From contig FR886226.1 of NCBI GenBank assembly GCA_000436475.1, positions 1 to 39,433 on the forward strand: a stretch of 39,433 nt of DNA, read 5' to 3'. The position numbers were made by a program, and so were the translations under genes. The DNA is from Eubacterium sp. CAG:248 (GTDB lineage: Bacteria; Bacillota; Clostridia; Lachnospirales; Lachnospiraceae). This document shows positions 8,971 to 17,669 of this stretch, piece after piece; the first letter of the stretch is position 1, and each line of letters opens with the position of its first letter. The notes below the pieces were generated by a model, which ran no database searches, was not told where the DNA came from, and saw only the letters and a program-made list of their open reading frames with translations.

Positions 8971-10005
8971 ATGAAGCCAAGAATTATACAAAGAAGAGAT
9001 ATTAATAAACAGGAATGGGATAAATTTGTAATGGAAAGTCCATATGGATGGGCGTTTCATTTATATGATGTTATAGGTGTTGATAGATATAAAGAAGATA
9101 AAGATATATCATTTGCAATATATGATGATGATAAAGATGAAATTGCATTATTATCAATGCTGCATATTGAATATAAAGAAGATGGGGCAGTATTACACTC
9201 AAGATATGGTCTTGTATTAAAGGGGGGGGTAATGCCGCATAAGGAAGAAAGAAAACTTTGTAATGCTTATAAAGAGTATATTGATAGTCTGTGTGTAAAG
9301 TATAATGTGAAAAAATTATTAGCTGGTACAGTACCATTGGTTGAAGCATTACAGCCGGAAAAGAAAGAACTAATTAATCCGTTAATGAAATTTGGATATT
9401 GTCCGGCAGCAACAACGCCAACATATACTTGGATATGTAATTTAAATGGGGCTGAAAGTGAACTTGTTAAAAAATGTGAGCAGACAACAAGACAGGCATT
9501 ACGAAAATTAGAGGCTGAGAATAGATATAAGATTATAGAAGCAAGTAATAATAAAAGTGATTATGAAAAATATGTTGAACTTCATATAAAGACATATACA
9601 CGTACAGGAGCAACAAAACAGATAATTCATGAAGAGTATCAGAAAAATATTTTTGAAAAATTAATACCTCAAAAAATATGTAGGGTATTTTTTTTGAAAG
9701 ATAAAGATAAGAATGAGATTGTGGCATCAGTGGCTATAATCATTCACAAGAATTCGGCATATTATTGGTGGGGAGCATCAATTGATGAAAAAGAAGTAGG
9801 AATTAATAAATATCTATTATGGAAATCAATGAATATTATAAAGGATGAATATTATAAAAATGGTGGAGATGGGGATTTTTGGTTTGAAACAGGTGGTGCA
9901 TATATTTATGCAAGAAATGGGAAACAAAAAGGATTGAGTGATTTTAAAAAGAGTTTTGGATGTCAGCTTCATCCAATATATAGAGGAGAATATATTATAT
10001 CATAA
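8971..10005 (+). CDS. FemAB-like GNAT-fold acyl/aminoacyltransferase, copy 1
   Basis: Predicted FemAB/BioF2-like acetyltransferase-fold protein of 344 aa. The family includes aminoacyl transferases of peptidoglycan bridges and acyltransferases of surface sugars. Visible blocks are WDKFVMESPYGWAFHLYDV near the start, KKCEQTTRQALRKLE in the middle, AYYWWGASIDEKEVGINKYLLW, and FKKSFGCQLHPIYRGEY at the end. The last blocks are typical of the GNAT core. AAGGAG at 8959-8964, 6 bases upstream, supports ATG 8971 over ATG 8944. The gene overlaps nothing and follows the broken LicD by 13 bases. It contains an 8-G tract at 9222-9229 and a run of eight T at about 9688-9695. The next gene is a close tandem copy. 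Confidence 0.85.
   Translation: MKPRIIQRRDINKQEWDKFVMESPYGWAFHLYDVIGVDRYKEDKDISFAIYDDDKDEIALLSMLHIEYKEDGAVLHSRYGLVLKGGVMPHKEERKLCNAYKEYIDSLCVKYNVKKLLAGTVPLVEALQPEKKELINPLMKFGYCPAATTPTYTWICNLNGAESELVKKCEQTTRQALRKLEAENRYKIIEASNNKSDYEKYVELHIKTYTRTGATKQIIHEEYQKNIFEKLIPQKICRVFFLKDKDKNEIVASVAIIIHKNSAYYWWGASIDEKEVGINKYLLWKSMNIIKDEYYKNGGDGDFWFETGGAYIYARNGKQKGLSDFKKSFGCQLHPIYRGEYIIS
9222..9229 (+). repeat. Homopolymeric G8 tract inside a coding region
   Basis: Eight consecutive G residues encode part of K84-G85-G86-V87 in the first FemAB-like gene. The tandem paralogue has no such run at the corresponding place (it reads PRSG there). No other G or C run of this length was seen in this AT-rich window. 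A tract like this is prone to slipped-strand changes, and losing or gaining one G would shift the frame. Confidence 0.85.
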
Positions 10006-10055
10006 TAGTAAATTATAATATTTTATATAAAATTAATAGAAGCAAGGTGAAAGTG

Positions 10056-11090
10056 TTGAAAACAAGGGTAATACAAAAACAAGATGTTGGAAAAGAACAA
10101 TGGGACAAATTCGTAATAGAAAGTCCATATGGCTGGGCATTTCATTTGTATGATGTTATAAGTGTAGATAGATATAAGGAAGATAAAGATATATCATTTG
10201 CAATATATGATGAAGATAAAGGTCAAATAGCATTAATAGCAATGTTACATATTGAATATAAAGAAAGTGGAAATTTATTGCATTCACGTTATGGGATTGT
10301 ACCGAGGAGTGGATTAGCACATAAAGAACAAAAAAAGTTATGTAATGCTTATAAAGAATATATTGATAGTTTATGTGTTAAATATAATATTAAAAGATTA
10401 CTGGCTGGAACAGTGCCTATAGCTGAGGCATTGCAGCCACAAAAGAAAGAATTGGTAAATCCTCTGATGGAATATGGGTATTGTCCGGCAGCAACAACAC
10501 CTACATACACTTGGGTATGTGATATAAATGGAGATGAAGAAGAACTTATTAAAAAATGTGAACAGACAACAAGGCAGGCTTTAAGAAAATTGGAACAATC
10601 CAATAAGTATGAAATTATAGAAGCTGATAATAATCCAGAAGATTATGATGATTATGTTAGATTACATATTGAAACATATACAAGAACTGGATTAGCGGAT
10701 GAGATATTGTCTGATGAATATCAGAGGAATATATTTAATAATATGATTCCACAGGGAATATGCAGAGTGTTTTTTCTGAAAGAAAAAGAAATTAATGAAA
10801 ATATAGCATCTGTTGCTATACTTGTTTACAAAAATACAGCCTATTATTGGTGGGGTTCATCAGTAGGAGAAAAAGAAGTTGGAATTAATAAATACCTCTT
10901 ATGGAAGTCGATGATGATAGTGAAAGATACCTATTATCGAAATGGAGGTATGGAAGATAATTTTTGGTTTGAAACAGGTGGCGCGTATGTTTATGAAAGA
11001 AAAGGAAAGAGAAAAGGCTTAAATGATTTTAAAAAAAGTTTTGGATGTCAGCTTCATCCAATATATAGAGGAGAGTATATGCTGCCATAA
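10056..11090 (+). CDS. FemAB-like GNAT-fold acyl/aminoacyltransferase, copy 2
   Basis: Tandem paralogue of the preceding gene, 344 aa from the chosen start. It is similar along its whole length, including QWDKFVIESPYGWAFHLYDV, KKCEQTTRQALRKLE, AYYWWGSSVGEKEVGINKYLLW and FKKSFGCQLHPIYRGEY. I chose TTG 10056 because the alignment with copy 1 and the spacing of AAGGTG (10044-10049) from it exactly match the AAGGAG-6 bases-ATG arrangement there. GTG 10047 and GTG 10053 are alternatives. Copy 2 lacks the G8 tract. The role is inferred to be addition of an amino acid or acyl group to an amino sugar. The substrate is unknown. Confidence 0.83.
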   Translation: MKTRVIQKQDVGKEQWDKFVIESPYGWAFHLYDVISVDRYKEDKDISFAIYDEDKGQIALIAMLHIEYKESGNLLHSRYGIVPRSGLAHKEQKKLCNAYKEYIDSLCVKYNIKRLLAGTVPIAEALQPQKKELVNPLMEYGYCPAATTPTYTWVCDINGDEEELIKKCEQTTRQALRKLEQSNKYEIIEADNNPEDYDDYVRLHIETYTRTGLADEILSDEYQRNIFNNMIPQGICRVFFLKEKEINENIASVAILVYKNTAYYWWGSSVGEKEVGINKYLLWKSMMIVKDTYYRNGGMEDNFWFETGGAYVYERKGKRKGLNDFKKSFGCQLHPIYRGEYMLP

Positions 11091-11119
11091 CCAGAGATTA
11101 TAAAAAGGAGATACATAAA

Positions 11120-11953
11120 GTGAATAAACAATTAGTAGTGTTAACTACGAGTGACCTTGAGAATATGCATAAAATTCAATTAAATATGCTTATAGAGTTT
11201 GATAAGATATGTAGAAGAAACAATATAAAATATATATTAGATGCAGGTACGCTTTTAGGAGCTGTGAGGCATAAAGGATTTATACCTTGGGATGATGATA
11301 TAGATGTAAGAATGTTAAGAGATGATTATGAAAAATTTTGTGTTGTAGCTAATAAAGAATTACCAGAGACAATGTTTTTTCAAAACTATAAAAATGATAA
11401 AGGTTATCCTTGGATGTATTCTAAAATTAGAATGAAAGGAACAAAGGCAGTAAGAATCGGTCAGGACAGACTTAATATGGAGGAGGGAATATATATGGAT
11501 ATATTCCCTTGTGATGGAGTTCCGGATGATAATAAAAAAAAGAAAAAGCATAACAGATTGGCTAAAATATATAGAAAAATATTGTATGCAAGAATTGGAA
11601 AATATTCTTGTGATAAATGGTATGAGAGATTATGGTGGTCTTTGGTATGCGTTATACCAAGAAGTTATGTGTATAAGCAGAGTGATAAACTTGTGAAGAA
11701 ATATACAGAACATAATTGTAAAAGAGTTGGAACGATTGGGTGGCATGAGCTTCCAGATGTTAATGGATTTTTGAACGGGTATTTCACAGATTTAACGGAG
11801 GTTGAATTTGAAGGACATATGTTTTATGCACCAAGAGATTGGGATGGATTTTTAACATATTCATTTGGCAAGGATTATATGCAATTGCCGCCAGTTGAAC
11901 AACGATTTAAAGATCCTGGGTTAGTAGAATTTAATTTAGGAGATAATTTTTAG
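11120..11953 (+). CDS. LicD-family phosphotransferase
   Basis: LicD-type phosphotransferase, 277 aa, with GTLLGAVRHKGFIP and the metal-binding WDDDID at residues 57-62, then YMDIFPCDGVPDD, and a C-terminal DYMQLPPVEQR block. It starts at GTG 11120, with AAGGAG at 11105-11110 about 9 bases upstream. It is the intact relative of the amber-interrupted LicD at 8067, so the local order is LicD (broken), FemAB, FemAB, LicD. An A8 run in the middle of the gene (DDNKKKKKH) is another possible slippage site. The CDP-alcohol used is unknown. Confidence 0.9.
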   Translation: MNKQLVVLTTSDLENMHKIQLNMLIEFDKICRRNNIKYILDAGTLLGAVRHKGFIPWDDDIDVRMLRDDYEKFCVVANKELPETMFFQNYKNDKGYPWMYSKIRMKGTKAVRIGQDRLNMEEGIYMDIFPCDGVPDDNKKKKKHNRLAKIYRKILYARIGKYSCDKWYERLWWSLVCVIPRSYVYKQSDKLVKKYTEHNCKRVGTIGWHELPDVNGFLNGYFTDLTEVEFEGHMFYAPRDWDGFLTYSFGKDYMQLPPVEQRFKDPGLVEFNLGDNF

Positions 11954-11967
11954 AAAAGAGGTATGAT

Positions 11968-13035
11968 ATGCTGAATTTTACAGTAGGTCCTGTGCAGGAA
12001 AGTAAAGAAGTACTAGAAGTTGGAGCACAGCCAACACCATATTTTAGAAATCAAAGTTTTTCAAAGATTATGTTAGAAAATGAAGCTATGATGAAAGAAC
12101 TTACATTTTCAGATGAAGAGTCCAGAGTTGTATTTCTGACTGCTTCTGGTACAGGAGCTATGGAAGCGGCAGTTATGAACTCTTTTACTTCTGATGACAA
12201 AGTCCTTATTGTTAATGGCGGAAGCTTTGGCAAGAGATTTGTGCAGATATGTCAGATACATCAGATACCATATACAGAAATAACTGTTCCAATGGAAGAA
12301 CCACTTACCAAGGAAATGCTTGAGCCATACGATGGCAGAGATTACACAGGCTTCCTGATAAATATGCACGAGACATCAATTGGTAAATTATACGATATAA
12401 ATATGGTGTCTGAATTCTGCAAAAAGAATAATTTATTTTTAGTGGTAGATGCAGTAAGCGCATTTTTAGCAGAGCATATTAATTTAAGTGAATTAGGAAT
12501 AGATATTATGCTTACTGGTTCGCAGAAGGCACTTGCAGTCCCACCAGGAGTATCAGTTCTTGTTATGAATAAGAGAGCTGTTGACAGGGCATATAATTTA
12601 GATGTCAGAAGTATGTATTTTAATTTAGCAGATGCTTTAAAGAATGGGGAAAGAGGACAGACACCATTTACTCCGGCTGTTGGAATTTTATTACAAATTC
12701 ACAGACGTCTTGAAGAACTTTGCAAAGTAGGAGCAATAGCAGAGAATAAAAGAATAGCCAATCTGGCAGCAGATTTTAGAAATAAAGTAAAAGATTTGCC
12801 ATTTAGAATGTTTAGTCCATCACCATCAAATGCGGTTACGGCAATGATGATGGAAAATGGAAAATCAGCGTATGCTTTATTTGAATTATTAGAAAGTGAT
12901 TATGGAATGTGGATATGTCCAAGTGGCGGAGATTTGAAGGATAAGATATTCAGGGTCGGACATCTTGGAGCGTTAACATTTGATGATAATGATAGATTAG
13001 TAGAAGCTATGAAACAGGCATTAGAAAGATTGTAG
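11968..13035 (+). CDS. Class V (PhnW/AGXT-like) PLP aminotransferase
   Basis: Fold-type I, class V aminotransferase of 355 aa, related to 2-aminoethylphosphonate-pyruvate and alanine-glyoxylate aminotransferases. It shows FTVGPVQ at the N-terminus, the phosphate-binding SGTGAMEAAV (residues 60-69), MHETSIG, the PLP-pyridine Asp in VVDAVSAF (D161), and the Schiff-base lysine in TGSQKALAVPPG (K187). AGAGG precedes the ATG. It lies between two LicD genes, so it may make or modify an amino-alcohol or amino-sugar part of the decoration. No phosphonate genes (PEP mutase or phosphonopyruvate decarboxylase) are in the window, so an aminoethylphosphonate role is not established. Confidence 0.85.
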   Translation: MLNFTVGPVQESKEVLEVGAQPTPYFRNQSFSKIMLENEAMMKELTFSDEESRVVFLTASGTGAMEAAVMNSFTSDDKVLIVNGGSFGKRFVQICQIHQIPYTEITVPMEEPLTKEMLEPYDGRDYTGFLINMHETSIGKLYDINMVSEFCKKNNLFLVVDAVSAFLAEHINLSELGIDIMLTGSQKALAVPPGVSVLVMNKRAVDRAYNLDVRSMYFNLADALKNGERGQTPFTPAVGILLQIHRRLEELCKVGAIAENKRIANLAADFRNKVKDLPFRMFSPSPSNAVTAMMMENGKSAYALFELLESDYGMWICPSGGDLKDKIFRVGHLGALTFDDNDRLVEAMKQALERL

Positions 13036-13077
13036 ATAATATATTGTGAATGTTTTTAGCATAGGAAGAAGGTTATA

Positions 13078-13992
13078 ATGATAGATTTTCCTGAAGATTA
13101 TTTTAAAACAGAGATAAGAGATGGCTTTGAAATTACATCAATGATGAAAAGAGCCTGGGCAGGACAGATGGAAGTGTTACAGACAATACGGGAAATATGC
13201 GAAAGGCATAATATATTATGGTTTGCTGATTATGGTACTTTACTTGGAGCAGTAAGACATAAAGGTTTTATACCTTGGGATGATGATATGGATATCGGAA
13301 TGACAAGAGATAATCTTACTAAATTTATAAAGTATGCAAAAGATGAATTGCCTGAAGAATATCGGTTATTGTGTATGGATTTAGAGCCTAAATATGATTC
13401 GTTGATTGTAAGAGTTGTTAATTCGACATCGGTATCAATGGATAAAGAAAGATTGGACAAGTTTCATGGCTGCCCATATGTATTGGGAATAGATATATTT
13501 CCAATGGATTATTTATCAAGGGATGAAGAAGAGAGAAAATTACATATTGAAGTTATTGGAATAATACTTGGAGCGGTTGAGGCAATGTCATCACCAGAAG
13601 CTGATCCAATGGAAGTTGAACAGTTCTTACAGAATGTAGAGATGCTTACAGGAACTAAGGTTGATAGGAATAAGCCGGTAAAGATTGCTTTATTATCATT
13701 AGTTGAAAAATTGTTCTGCATATATGGAAGTAATGAAGCTGATGAAGTGACAGGATTGTGGAGAATAGTGTATGAACCCGAATTTCATTTTCCAAAAGAG
13801 TGGTTTACAGATTTAATAGAAGTTCCTTTTGAAAATATTATGATACCGATACCAAGAGAATATGATAAGGTACTTAAATTAAAGGTTGCAGATGACTATA
13901 TGACACCTAAAATGTACGAAACACATAATTATCCATTTTATAAAGAACAGGAAGTTATATTAGAGCGTAAATTAGGATATAAACCAGAATAA
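13078..13992 (+). CDS. LicD-family phosphotransferase
   Basis: LicD-type phosphotransferase, 304 aa. The signature is YGTLLGAVRHKGFIP followed by WDDDMD at residues 67-72, then LGIDIFPMDYLS, with ADDYMTPKM and YPFYKEQEV at the C-terminus. The opening FPEDYFKTEIRDGFEITSMM and the C-terminal block match the LicD encoded at 5652, so the two are a subgroup that probably shares a donor or acceptor type. AAGG lies 7 bases before the ATG. It lies between the class V aminotransferase and another LicD of a different subgroup. Confidence 0.9.
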   Translation: MIDFPEDYFKTEIRDGFEITSMMKRAWAGQMEVLQTIREICERHNILWFADYGTLLGAVRHKGFIPWDDDMDIGMTRDNLTKFIKYAKDELPEEYRLLCMDLEPKYDSLIVRVVNSTSVSMDKERLDKFHGCPYVLGIDIFPMDYLSRDEEERKLHIEVIGIILGAVEAMSSPEADPMEVEQFLQNVEMLTGTKVDRNKPVKIALLSLVEKLFCIYGSNEADEVTGLWRIVYEPEFHFPKEWFTDLIEVPFENIMIPIPREYDKVLKLKVADDYMTPKMYETHNYPFYKEQEVILERKLGYKPE

Positions 13993-14007
13993 ATACGGAG
14001 ATAAATA

Positions 14008-14907
14008 ATGAATATTAATATGCAAGATGAATATATAGATGGATATTTTGTGAGTTCTAAGACTAAAAAGATATGGAATATAGAATTAGATATGTTAAAG
14101 CTACTAGATGATATATGCAAAAAATATTCATTGAAATATTTTGTCGCATATGGAACACTTTTGGGGGCTGTTCGTCATAAAGGGTTTGTTCCATGGGATG
14201 ATGATATAGATGTATTTATGTTGAGGGACGATTATAATAAATTAGCAAGGATAGCACCAGCAGAAATACAATCACCGTATTTTTTTCAAAATGTATATAC
14301 AGATGATATGGTATGGGCAATTTCCAAGATAAGAGATAGCAGAACATGTGCGGTTGAATTTCCAGATATGGCAGAAACGTTTAATCAAGGGATTTTTATA
14401 GATATATTTCCAATTGATAGTTCGGGTGATGGCACTCCAGCTATGCAGAATATAGTAGCAATTAAGCATGATATTTGGAAATGCATATATGGAAGAGATG
14501 TTATAGCTAAAAATATTAATAATCCAGATATATGGAAAGAGTTTCTAATAGATAAGGATATGGCATTAGAAATAGCCAATTTAAGTTATAAGGATGCTAT
14601 GAGATGTTTTGAAGATTTTTGTCTGGAACATTTTATGGATTCAGATGTTTTGAGTTCATGGTCATCAGAGGTTATGAATGTAAAGACAAGATATAAAAGA
14701 GAATGGTTTGATGATGTTATATATATGCCATTTTGTGGTTTTGATGTGCCAGTTCCAATTAAATATGATGAGGTATTGACAGAAGCGTATGGAGATTGGA
14801 GAACTCCAATAAAGGGAAAAGGCTGCCTTCATTCAGATATTGTAATAGATCCTGACATATCATATGTACAATGGCTGAAAGAACATAAGAAAGATAGTGG
14901 AGATTAA
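14008..14907 (+). CDS. LicD-family phosphotransferase
   Basis: LicD-type phosphotransferase, 299 aa, with AYGTLLGAVRHKGFVP, WDDDID at residues 63-68, FNQGIFIDIFPIDSSGDG, and a C-terminus AYGDWRTPIKGKG followed by a DPDISYVQWLKEHKK tail. The FNQGIFIDIFPID block and the C-terminal tail pair it with the LicD encoded at 19988. GGAG lies 7 bases before the ATG. It ends 2 bases before the start of the CDP-glycerol-transferase-like gene, which implies tight translational coupling. Substrate unknown. Confidence 0.9.
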   Translation: MNINMQDEYIDGYFVSSKTKKIWNIELDMLKLLDDICKKYSLKYFVAYGTLLGAVRHKGFVPWDDDIDVFMLRDDYNKLARIAPAEIQSPYFFQNVYTDDMVWAISKIRDSRTCAVEFPDMAETFNQGIFIDIFPIDSSGDGTPAMQNIVAIKHDIWKCIYGRDVIAKNINNPDIWKEFLIDKDMALEIANLSYKDAMRCFEDFCLEHFMDSDVLSSWSSEVMNVKTRYKREWFDDVIYMPFCGFDVPVPIKYDEVLTEAYGDWRTPIKGKGCLHSDIVIDPDISYVQWLKEHKKDSGD

Positions 14908-14909
14908 TC

Positions 14910-16424
14910 ATGGTAAAAACTGATTTGGATAATTATAGTGTAATGTTAAATGAAGTTATTAAATTATGCCAAAAGGTGAAAGAAATACAGGATGCTGATT
15001 TAACATTACAAATACTTATAAAATGTCAGGAAACTGTAATAACAGTTGGCGAAAATCTTGAAAAAAACTGTAATAAAAAAGATAAAGATGCAATTAAGAA
15101 TTTACATATTATAAAGAGATTAGAAGAATTCTGTGAATTGGATTATAAATTTTCTAATAGTATAGAAATAACACTTGTTGATGAAATGATGGATGTTATT
15201 AAAGGTGTACTGCGGGATATTAATAAAATACCAAGGACATATAGAGTTGTATTTTTACCATATAAAGCAGCAATGTGGGATAGTTTAGAAAGTATATGGA
15301 AAGAATTTGCAGTGAGTGATGAATGCGAAACCTCGGTTGTTCCAATTCCGTATTTTGAAGCTAATAGAAAGACTAATCAGTGGGATACTTGTTATGAAGG
15401 AGATAAGTATCCAGAAAATGTTCCAGTTGTACATTTTCAAGATTATTTATTAGGACAGAAAAAGCCAGATTTAGTCTTTGTACATAATCCGTTTGATCAA
15501 TTTAACAATGTAACAACAGTCCATCCAGCATATTATTCAGCTGAGTTAAGAAAGTCATGCGGAAAAATAGTATATGTACCTTATTATGTTAATCCAGGTT
15601 TTATATCAGAGGATTATAATGAATTACCTCTTTTATATCGTTCGGATTATATAATTGTTCAATCGGAAAAGGCGAAAGAAACATGTAAAGGATTTCCTTA
15701 TTACGATAGAATATTGCCATTAGGTTCACCTAAATTTGACAAGGTAATAAATTTATATAATAAAAAAACAGCCCCACCAGAAGAATGGAATATTAATCTT
15801 GATGGAAAAAAATGTATTTTATTAAATACAACCCTTACAGATTTTCTTGAAAGTGGTGAGCTTCTGATAAATAAACTGTACAAGGTGTTTAAAATAGCTT
15901 TATCAAGAAAAGATATAGTTGTTGTATGGAGACCTCATCCATTATTAAAAGGTACAGTTAAGGCAATGAGACCACAATATATAGAAAAATATGATGAACT
16001 TGTGCAATATTTTATTGATAATAATGTGGGGGTGTATGATAAAACAGCAGATGTATCAAGAGCAGTGGCTGTTTCAGATGCTTATGTTGGTTCTCATTAT
16101 AGTTCTATAATAGCGTTATTTGAAGTTCTTGATAAACCAGTTTTTAGAATAGATAGTAAGGAATTTTTTGATAGAAATTCTGTAAACAACAGAGAAAGAG
16201 CTAATGCGGTAGATGTATTCAATAAAACAGAAGAAAGAAGTTATTTTGGATGTTTTGAATCTATGAATTATACGTTAGAAGATTTCCTTGATGATTTGGT
16301 TGGGGATAATTTATATGAAGTTATAGAAAAACAAAAGAAAGAAGCTGATATAGCTGTTAATCTGGATGGAACTTGTGGAAGAAAGGTTTATCAATATATG
16401 TTAAATATATTAAAAAATGGATGA
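14910..16424 (+). CDS. CDP-glycerol glycerophosphotransferase-like protein
   Basis: Predicted TagB/TagF-family GT-B polyol-phosphate transferase, 504 aa. Residues 1-105 form a charged helical region. The catalytic region begins near YRVVFLPYKAAMWDSLE. Visible blocks are HNPFDQFNNVTTVHPAYYS, VYVPYYVNPGF, ILPLGSPKFDK, VWRPHPLLKG (the RPHP motif) and SDAYVGSHYSSII, matching the family's TDYSS block. Family members transfer glycerol- or ribitol-phosphate from CDP donors in wall teichoic acid and capsule synthesis. No amphipathic or membrane-spanning N-terminus is evident, so the acceptor may be soluble. It is coupled to the LicD just upstream and followed by another LicD, and so could use CDP-alcohols made nearby. 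Confidence 0.82.
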   Translation: MVKTDLDNYSVMLNEVIKLCQKVKEIQDADLTLQILIKCQETVITVGENLEKNCNKKDKDAIKNLHIIKRLEEFCELDYKFSNSIEITLVDEMMDVIKGVLRDINKIPRTYRVVFLPYKAAMWDSLESIWKEFAVSDECETSVVPIPYFEANRKTNQWDTCYEGDKYPENVPVVHFQDYLLGQKKPDLVFVHNPFDQFNNVTTVHPAYYSAELRKSCGKIVYVPYYVNPGFISEDYNELPLLYRSDYIIVQSEKAKETCKGFPYYDRILPLGSPKFDKVINLYNKKTAPPEEWNINLDGKKCILLNTTLTDFLESGELLINKLYKVFKIALSRKDIVVVWRPHPLLKGTVKAMRPQYIEKYDELVQYFIDNNVGVYDKTADVSRAVAVSDAYVGSHYSSIIALFEVLDKPVFRIDSKEFFDRNSVNNRERANAVDVFNKTEERSYFGCFESMNYTLEDFLDDLVGDNLYEVIEKQKKEADIAVNLDGTCGRKVYQYMLNILKNG

Positions 16425-16463
16425 TAATAAAGCTGATTAATATGATTATTTGGAGGTAAAGAA

Positions 16464-17636
16464 ATGATATATGATAATTGTATAAAATATATTTATGATG
16501 AAATGGATGAGATATCTAAAAAAGAAGATTTAAAAAATTGTAACTGTGTTATTTGGGGAATTGATTCCTTAGCTAAATGTATTGTCGCTTATCTTAGAGA
16601 TATCGGTAATTCTAATATAAGAATATTTGATGATGAACAGGTTGTAGATACATACTCTGACATAATAATAGAGAAAGAAAATGTTGATATAGATAATGTA
16701 ACTATATTTGTAACTGTTAAAAGTTATTTGAATAAAGTTAATCAGATGGAATTGGACAAAAAAAATTGTAAAATTATAGATTTGACATATTTAAGAATGG
16801 ATACATATTTTCCTAATCCAATTAAGCCTAAAGATAATATTAGCACTTTATCGCTTAGAGAGTGTCAGTTAGCACAGGTTCCATTATTAGATGATTTACA
16901 CAGAGTATGTATAAAGCATAATTTAAGATATTGTTTTGATTATGGAACATTGCTTGGTGCTGTGAGACATAAAGGATTTATACCATGGGATGATGATTTG
17001 GATGTTGCAATGCCGATATATGATTATTTAAAATTTTGTGACATTTATTCAGAGGAAGGGCAATTCTTCTTTGATAGTCACCATAATTTGAAAAATGACA
17101 ATCTTCCTATAAGTGTGCTTGCCAGAATTAAGCATAAACAGATTGCGACAGAATATGTACATTTACCATTGAGAACAATGACAGGAGTTGGTATAGATGT
17201 ATTTCCATTAGTAGGATTTCCAGATAGTGAAAAAGAACAGGATGATTATGTTAAACTTTTTGCAAAATGGGGAGATATATGGAAAGAGAAAGTTATTATT
17301 CCATTTGGAACAGAAAAATACTCGAGAGAAGAACATTTAGAGATATGTCATAAAATGGAAGAGGTTTTGCTGAAATATGATTATGAAACAGCTAATTATG
17401 TAGAGCCAGCTTATTTTGGACTATTTCCAATAGCATCTTATAATAAGAGAGCATTACCAAAGAAGGCTTATGACCCAGTTATGTATGGTGAGTTTGAAGG
17501 ACACCAATATTATATACCACAAAATTATCAATTATCGCTTACAAAATGGTATGGAGATTATATGCAGCTTCCACCAGAAGAAAAAAGAGTACCACATAAT
17601 TCAAATGGATTTTATAGAATGGAGTATGGCAGTTAA
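16464..17636 (+). CDS. LicD-family phosphotransferase with N-terminal Rossmann-like domain
   Basis: Two-part protein of 390 aa. Residues about 1-115 form a small Rossmann-like domain: CVIWGIDSLAKCIVAYLRD, then IRIFDDE and TIFVTVKSY, like NAD- or nucleotide-binding N-terminal modules of sugar-modifying proteins. Residues 130-390 are a complete LicD domain with YGTLLGAVRHKGFIP, WDDDLD (175-180), VGIDVFPLVGFPD and YGDYMQLPPEEKR. GGAGG at 16451-16455 lies 8 bases before the ATG. It is longer than the other LicD proteins here (277-307 aa) because of the extra domain. The domain may bind a nucleotide or mediate partner contacts; its function is not known to me. Confidence 0.88.
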   Translation: MIYDNCIKYIYDEMDEISKKEDLKNCNCVIWGIDSLAKCIVAYLRDIGNSNIRIFDDEQVVDTYSDIIIEKENVDIDNVTIFVTVKSYLNKVNQMELDKKNCKIIDLTYLRMDTYFPNPIKPKDNISTLSLRECQLAQVPLLDDLHRVCIKHNLRYCFDYGTLLGAVRHKGFIPWDDDLDVAMPIYDYLKFCDIYSEEGQFFFDSHHNLKNDNLPISVLARIKHKQIATEYVHLPLRTMTGVGIDVFPLVGFPDSEKEQDDYVKLFAKWGDIWKEKVIIPFGTEKYSREEHLEICHKMEEVLLKYDYETANYVEPAYFGLFPIASYNKRALPKKAYDPVMYGEFEGHQYYIPQNYQLSLTKWYGDYMQLPPEEKRVPHNSNGFYRMEYGS

Positions 17637-17669
17637 TAAGATGTATTGTTCTAGAAGGAGGAAAATATT

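Noticed and set aside
11968..13035. Serine hydroxymethyl- or phosphoserine aminotransferase assignment
   Set aside because: The N-terminus and the SQKALAVPPG lysine block fit the PhnW/AGXT branch better, and the neighbours are not serine synthesis genes.
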